Part shown: piece by piece, positions 6,611-9,019 of the stretch
Position numbering within the stretch: the stretch's first letter is position 1
How the letters are laid out: each line of letters begins with the position of its first letter
Origin: an uncultured Clostridium sp.
Lineage (GTDB): Bacteria > Bacillota_A > Clostridia > Lachnospirales > Lachnospiraceae
Reading direction: 5' to 3'
Assembly (NCBI GenBank): GCA_947174825.1
Contig: CAMWKN010000033.1
Location: forward strand, 1 to 9,019
Length of the DNA: 9,019 bases
Translations under genes and position numbers: made by a program
The notes under the pieces: model-generated
The model's database searches: none
What the model was told of the DNA's origin: nothing
Seen by the model: the letters and a program-made list of their open reading frames with translations, nothing else

Positions 6611-6700
6611 CTGTTTAAATTATGATCTGCGATAGGCATTGTAAACAGAGGAATTATGAGGCTCACACAGAGTATAACAGTATAGAAATGGAGAAAAAGA

Positions 6701-7081
6701 ATGGCAACATATAACAAGGCTGCGATGCAGTATCAGAAGAATGCTGTGCAGACGGCTTCCCCAGCAAGATTGACACTCATGTTGTATGATGGGGCTGTTA
6801 AGTTTGCAAATCTGGCGTTGGATGCTATCAAGGATGGGGATATTGAGAAGGCGCACAATAATATTGTTAAGGTACAGAATATTATTGTAGAATTCCGTTC
6901 CACACTGGATATGAAATATCCGGTGGCGAAAGACTTTGATGTGGTTTATGACTATATTTATCGCCGCTTGGTAGAGGCAAATATGAAAAAGGATTCGGCA
7001 ATTTTAGAAGAAGCACTAAAATATATCAAAGAAATGCGGGATACCTGGAAAGAGGTTATGCGCTTAAATAATGTAACCTAG
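6701..7081 (+). CDS. fliS: Flagellar export chaperone FliS (flagellin chaperone)
   Basis: FliS binds the disordered C-terminal D0 region of flagellin in the cytoplasm, stops premature polymerisation and delivers flagellin to the export gate. The 126-residue, all-helical product is of normal family length. The conserved N-terminal motif is present: YNKAAMQYQKNAVQTASPARL, then LMLYDGAVKFANLAL (near residues 26-40). KAHNNIVKVQNIIVEFRSTLDMKYPVAKDF follows near 49-79, and a C-terminal YIKEMRDTWKEV helix ends the protein. The SD sequence is GGAG at 6690-6693, 7 nt upstream of the ATG. The first 13 bases are duplicated upstream in an inverted-repeat structure, which could influence its translation. 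It is followed after 33 nt by another chaperone-like gene. Identification is firm. Confidence 0.95.
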   Translation: MATYNKAAMQYQKNAVQTASPARLTLMLYDGAVKFANLALDAIKDGDIEKAHNNIVKVQNIIVEFRSTLDMKYPVAKDFDVVYDYIYRRLVEANMKKDSAILEEALKYIKEMRDTWKEVMRLNNVT

Positions 7082-7114
7082 AATAAATAATAGGAAGAAT
7101 GAGGACGTTGTGAT

Positions 7115-7603
7115 ATGAGTACAGAGACGAATGTATATGTCAGTGCATTGCAGGATTCATTGCGTAAAAAGAAAGCAGTATTGCAGAAATTATATGACTT
7201 GACGAAACAGCAAGCAGAAGTATTAGCGCAGGAGACAGTTGATACAGATCGCTTTGATGAACTGATGGAAGCAAAAGATGGGGAGATAGTAGTATTAAAT
7301 TCCTTAAATGCAGGTTTTCAGTCTCTGTTCGAAAAGATCGAAAAAACCCTGCAGGATCAGCGTCACCAATACGAAAAGCAAATCAGGCAAATGCAGGAGG
7401 ATATCCGGGCAATTACAGATCTGGGGGTTCAGATTGAAGGTCTGGAGCATCAGAATCGGGATGCTTTTCAGGCATATCTTTTGAAAGAAAGAAAAGAGAT
7501 ACAGGCTGGACGTGCCAGCAGCCGGACAGCAGTATCTTATTATCAAAATATGCCAAATCAGCATCATGAATGGCAAACCTATTTTATGGATCAAAAACAA
7601 TAA
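7115..7603 (+). CDS. Putative flagellar export chaperone, FliT/FlgN-like coiled-coil protein
   Basis: This 162-residue protein is almost entirely helical and charged. Heptad-like segments span about residues 8-45 (LQDSLRKKKAVLQKLYDLTK) and 60-125 (LFEKIEKTLQDQRHQYEKQI), and the tail is polar. No signal peptide, membrane segment or cysteine is visible. Size and helical layout fit the FlgN/FliT class of type III export chaperones, which hold FlgK/FlgL or FliD, but sequence alone does not settle which. Its place directly after fliS is where FliT normally lies, favouring a FliD chaperone. However, the LxxLYxLTKQQ segment followed by a DRFDELMEAKDGEI stretch is also FlgN-like. The start at 7115 has a modest GAGG at 7101-7104. 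The frame ends just before the fliC promoter region. Function is inferred from context. Confidence 0.65.
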   Translation: MSTETNVYVSALQDSLRKKKAVLQKLYDLTKQQAEVLAQETVDTDRFDELMEAKDGEIVVLNSLNAGFQSLFEKIEKTLQDQRHQYEKQIRQMQEDIRAITDLGVQIEGLEHQNRDAFQAYLLKERKEIQAGRASSRTAVSYYQNMPNQHHEWQTYFMDQKQ

Positions 7604-7636
7604 TTCCGATAAAATAAGGCTTCTTTGATTGTTTTT
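7593..7636 (+). other. A/T-only inverted repeat at the 3' end of the chaperone-like gene
   Basis: AAAAACAAT (7593-7601) pairs with ATTGTTTTT (7628-7636) over 9 bp with a 26-nt loop. The downstream arm is itself a T-run, so it could work as a weak terminator for the fliS transcript. There is no GC stem. The same A/T-rich tract could equally be an upstream promoter element for fliC. Confidence 0.25.
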
Positions 7637-7668
7637 AAAATAAAATAGAAAAAATTTTAGAAAGGGGT

Positions 7669-7694
7669 TAAGGATTCGAAAGAATCTCCGATAT
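7669..7694 (+). promoter_or_regulatory. Sigma-28 (SigD) promoter of the flagellin gene
   Basis: CCGATAT at 7688-7694 is the exact Bacillus-type sigma-D -10 element. TAAG at 7669-7672 is a one-mismatch -35 (consensus TAAA) at the standard 15-nt spacing. An A/T-rich tract (7629-7660) lies just upstream and could act as an UP element for a strongly expressed gene. The predicted start is near 7701, giving a leader of about 140 nt. The 238-nt gap before fliC is filled by this promoter and its leader. Confidence 0.8.
7673..7686. promoter_or_regulatory. Palindrome in the spacer of the fliC promoter (possible operator)
   Basis: GATTC (7673-7677) and GAATC (7682-7686) are a perfect inverted repeat around GAAA, lying wholly between the -35 and -10 elements. 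It is upstream of the predicted transcript start, so it would act as DNA rather than RNA. A repressor site is one reading; chance is the alternative. Confidence 0.35.
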
Positions 7695-7743
7695 ATATAA
7701 CAGGTAAAAACATTACCTACAGGTAAGAACTTACCTGTTATAT
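7695..7743 (+). repeat. Nested AGGTAA/TTACCT repeats at the start of the fliC transcript
   Basis: ATATAACAGGTAA (7695-7707) is the exact reverse complement of 7731-7743. Between them lie TTACCT (7713-7718) and AGGTAA (7721-7726). Two folds are possible: one long 13-bp stem, or two adjacent hairpins (7702-7718, and 7719-7738 with an 8-bp stem and loop GAAC). With the start near 7701 the RNA would favour the two small hairpins. They could protect the 5' end of an abundant messenger, or as DNA could be binding sites of a regulator. Confidence 0.65.
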
Positions 7744-7768
7744 CCTTTGAATCGATACGTACGGGTTG

Positions 7769-7782
7769 ACAGGAGGAGGATG
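7769..7782 (+). promoter_or_regulatory. GGA-cluster element in the fliC leader (candidate third CsrA site)
   Basis: GTTG (7765-7768) and CAAC (7783-7786) enclose ACAGGAGGAGGATG, with three overlapping GGA motifs, the last read as AGGAUG as in the CsrA consensus. It also looks like an SD sequence but lies 60-70 nt from the fliC ATG. It could be a CsrA entry site, or the SD of the short upstream ORF at 7780. Confidence 0.4.
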
Positions 7783-7845
7783 CAACAATCATTTAATCAC
7801 CGTTGGCAAGGATGCCGACGTAATTTCAAGGAGGAATTATTATGA
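7780..7845 (+). CDS. Possible 21-codon leader ORF overlapping the fliC start codon
   Basis: An ATG at 7780 opens a frame beginning MQQSFNHRWQ and ending FKEELL. Its TGA stop (7843-7845) overlaps the fliC ATG (7842-7844) as ATGA, the arrangement seen in translational coupling. AGGAGG at 7771-7776 lies only 3 nt before the ATG, which is short for efficient initiation. Ribosomes on this frame would open the GGA hairpin at 7801-7820. No family is recognised and chance is a serious alternative. Confidence 0.2.
   Translation: MQQSFNHRWQGCRRNFKEELL
7801..7820 (+). promoter_or_regulatory. Canonical CsrA-binding hairpin in the fliC leader
   Basis: CGTTGGC (7801-7807) and GCCGACG (7814-7820) form a 7-bp stem with one G-U pair, enclosing the hexaloop AAGGAT with GGA at 7810-7812. 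GCAAGGAUGC closely follows the CsrA consensus. The GGA lies 20 nt upstream of the GGA in the SD sequence, a distance a CsrA dimer can bridge. The same two-site layout represses hag in Bacillus. With csrA and fliW 4 kb upstream, this is a strong inference, not a demonstrated site. Confidence 0.8.
7828..7834 (+). promoter_or_regulatory. Strong fliC SD sequence overlapping the second CsrA site
   Basis: AAGGAGG lies 7 nt before the fliC ATG and is the best SD sequence in the window. Its GGA (7830-7832) in the context CAAGGAGG fits a CsrA site, so bound CsrA would occlude the ribosome. Confidence 0.7.
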
Positions 7846-8681
7846 TAGTACAACACAATATGACAGCGTTAACCGCAAACAGACAGTTAGCAATCACAAA
7901 CACCAATCTGTCAAAGAGCACAGAGAAGTTATCTTCAGGATACAGAGTAAACCGTGCAGCAGACGATGCAGCTGGTCTTACTATTTCTGAGAAGATGCGT
8001 GGACAGATCCGTGGTCTGAATCAGGCTTCTACCAACGCTGAGGATGGTACATCTTTAATCCAGACAGCTGAGGGTGCTTTAGCTGAGATGCATTCCGTTA
8101 TCCAGAGAATGCGTGAGTTAGCAGTTCAGGCTTCTAACGATACTTATGTAACATCTGACCGTGCAGCTATCGCAGCAGAGCTTCGTGCACTGACATCTGA
8201 GATTGATCGTATTTCTTCTCAGACAGAGTTCAACACAATGACATTGTTATCTGGTGGATTCACTGGTAAGGTTCTGCAGGTTGGCGCAAATGCTGGTCAG
8301 CTTATCACATTTGGTATCTCTGCAATGAGTTCTTCTGCATTAGGTATTGGTGATGAAGCAGTTGCAAAGATCGTATCTAACCCAGAAGCTGGTTCAGGTG
8401 CTAATGTAACAGGTGTAATCTCTATCATCAACGGAGCCCTGACAAAGATTTCTATGCAGAGATCTGCATTGGGTGCTATCCAGAACAGATTAGAGCACAC
8501 TATTGCTAATGCTGATAACACAGCTGAGAACTTACAGGCAGCTGAGAGCCGTATTCGTGATCTGGATATGGCTGACGAGATGGTTAAGTACTCTAAGAGC
8601 TCCATCTTACAGCAGGCTGGTCAGTCTATGCTGGCTCAGGCAAACCAGGCTACACAGGGTGTTCTGTCTCTGCTTGGCTAA
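7842..8681 (+). CDS. fliC: Flagellin (FliC/Hag type), short form without outer domains
   Basis: Flagellin is the filament subunit. The 279-residue product has the N-terminal D0/D1 helices (MIVQHNMTALTANRQL; LSSGYRVNRAADDAAGLTIS near 30-49) and the C-terminal D1/D0 helices (SALGAIQNRLEHTIAN near 208-223, ending QANQATQGVLSLLG). Only about 50 residues lie between them (near 140-190), so the exposed D2/D3 domains are absent, as in Bacillus Hag. There are no cysteines. The TLR5-contact segment IQRMRELAVQASN (87-99) is intact, with R89, L93 and E113 aligning with Salmonella R90, L94 and E114. Codon use is more biased than in neighbouring genes, with many GCT, ATC and CTG codons, fitting very high expression. 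It is preceded by a sigma-28 promoter and CsrA-type leader, and followed by a terminator. Identification is firm. Confidence 0.97.
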   Translation: MIVQHNMTALTANRQLAITNTNLSKSTEKLSSGYRVNRAADDAAGLTISEKMRGQIRGLNQASTNAEDGTSLIQTAEGALAEMHSVIQRMRELAVQASNDTYVTSDRAAIAAELRALTSEIDRISSQTEFNTMTLLSGGFTGKVLQVGANAGQLITFGISAMSSSALGIGDEAVAKIVSNPEAGSGANVTGVISIINGALTKISMQRSALGAIQNRLEHTIANADNTAENLQAAESRIRDLDMADEMVKYSKSSILQQAGQSMLAQANQATQGVLSLLG

Positions 8682-8710
8682 TAATCGTTGGATTATCAAA
8701 AATCGATATG

Positions 8711-8744
8711 GGGTCTGCTTTATGGCAGGCCCTGTATTTTTCTT
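8711..8744 (+). terminator. Intrinsic terminator after flagellin
   Basis: GGGTCTGC (8711-8718) pairs with GCAGGCCC (8725-8732) over 8 bp (one T-G pair), with loop TTTATG. The T-rich tail TATTTTTCTT follows at 8735-8744. This is a classic Rho-independent terminator and fits a single-gene flagellin transcript. The next gene begins 36 nt later, so it needs readthrough or its own promoter, which I could not identify. Confidence 0.88.
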
Positions 8745-8779
8745 AAGAAAAACCGTTGTAGCGGTATTGGAGGGATGAG

Positions 8780-9019
8780 ATGGAAAATATAAAACAGCAG
8801 ATCGAACAGAATATAGAAGAAATTGATGCAGTAGTAGAGCTGTTCTATCAACAGAAAACACAGGAGGCATATAGTCAGTTGGAGCAGGTATTAGGTAAAC
8901 TGATGGCGGTCATCGAGACGGTGGCGGCATATCAGCAGGAACATACCGAGGTGGAAATTGATATCGCTGGTCTGACAGAAGCATTAAAGGAAGCATTATC
9001 CGCAATGGAGGAGAGAGAT
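8780..9019 (+). CDS. Small helical protein of unknown function, 3' end outside window
   Basis: An open frame of 80 codons starts at the ATG at 8780 and reaches the window end without a stop. GGAGGG at 8769-8774 lies 5 nt upstream, a convincing SD sequence. The other nearby ATG (8775) meets a stop after five codons. The visible protein begins MENIKQQIEQNIEEIDAVVEL and is acidic, with two likely amphipathic helices (about residues 1-50 and 62-80). There is no signal peptide, membrane segment or cysteine. I do not recognise the family. Its place after flagellin suggests a late flagellar or motility-associated role, for example an export or glycosylation accessory protein, but that is only context. 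Confidence 0.7.
   Translation, partial: MENIKQQIEQNIEEIDAVVELFYQQKTQEAYSQLEQVLGKLMAVIETVAAYQQEHTEVEIDIAGLTEALKEALSAMEERD

Noticed and set aside
6563..6625. Hydrophobic 20-codon ORF beginning MATYICLLVG in the fliD-fliS gap
   Set aside because: No SD sequence, and its start lies within a strong hairpin; better explained as the repeat arm.
6616..6635. TAAA and GCGATAG upstream of fliS as a sigma-28 promoter
   Set aside because: Spacing is about 8 nt instead of 15 and the -10 has several mismatches.
6656..6685. Nine-codon ORF (MRLTQSITV) before fliS as a leader peptide
   Set aside because: Only a weak purine run upstream, no relation to nearby hairpins, and length easily explained by chance.
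7606..7612. CCGATAA just after the chaperone-like gene as a second fliC promoter
   Set aside because: No TAAA-like element at 15 nt; nearest CAAA is only about 9 nt away. The promoter at 7669-7694 is better on both elements.
7766..7990. Frame from TTG at 7766 running into fliC in another frame
   Set aside because: Shadow of the leader and flagellin coding region, with no family resemblance.
8703..8709. TCGATAT after fliC as a promoter for the last gene
   Set aside because: Poor -35 at wrong spacing, and transcription would run straight into the terminator at 8711-8744.
1..9019. Genes on the minus strand, mobile elements, CRISPR arrays, tRNA or rRNA
   Set aside because: All minus-strand frames are short and lie opposite clear flagellar genes; no repeat arrays, transposase motifs or structural RNA genes were seen.

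Overview
The window is a flagellar late-gene cluster. Every gene is on the + strand, and base composition is moderately AT-rich. The order flgK-flgL-fliW-csrA-flaG-fliD-fliS-(FliT/FlgN-like)-fliC, the short flagellin without an outer domain, the FliW/CsrA pair and the Bacillota-type sigma-28 promoters point to a motile Gram-positive member of Clostridia. Lachnospiraceae (Roseburia, Agathobacter or Butyrivibrio-like) is most likely. Genus and species cannot be read from the sequence. I see no mobile element, tRNA, rRNA or CRISPR array.

Layout: the C-terminal part of flgK (to 1336) and complete flgL (1415-2929) encode the two hook-filament junction proteins. A terminator-like stem (2972-3031) separates them from fliW (3075-3512) and csrA (3583-3813). 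The end of csrA carries a textbook sigma-28 promoter (3807-3833), which probably drives flaG (3924-4331), fliD (4373-6541), fliS (6701-7081) and a small coiled-coil chaperone-like gene (7115-7603). A second sigma-28 promoter (7669-7694) precedes a roughly 140-nt leader and the flagellin gene fliC (7842-8681), which ends at an intrinsic terminator (8711-8744). A small helical protein of unknown function starts at 8780 and runs off the window.

How the genes work together: FlgK and FlgL form the junction on which the FliD cap sits, and flagellin polymerises beneath the cap. FliS escorts flagellin, and the gene after fliS probably escorts another late substrate. FliW binds flagellin or CsrA. CsrA binds GGA motifs in mRNA leaders and blocks translation, so translation is tied to filament assembly.

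The most interesting content is in the RNA leaders. The fliC leader has a perfect-stem hairpin with GGA in a hexaloop (7801-7820), 20 nt upstream of the GGA in the Shine-Dalgarno (SD) sequence. The flaG leader, starting at its own sigma-28 promoter, has two near-identical GGA hairpins, the second containing the SD sequence. Together these suggest a CsrA regulon that includes flaG-fliD-fliS as well as flagellin. Other unexplained structures are a possible attenuator before fliW with GGAUGU in its loop, a duplicated fliS start sequence that could form a competing RNA fold, four AGGTAA modules at the 5' end of the fliC mRNA, and a 21-codon upstream ORF whose stop overlaps the fliC start codon.
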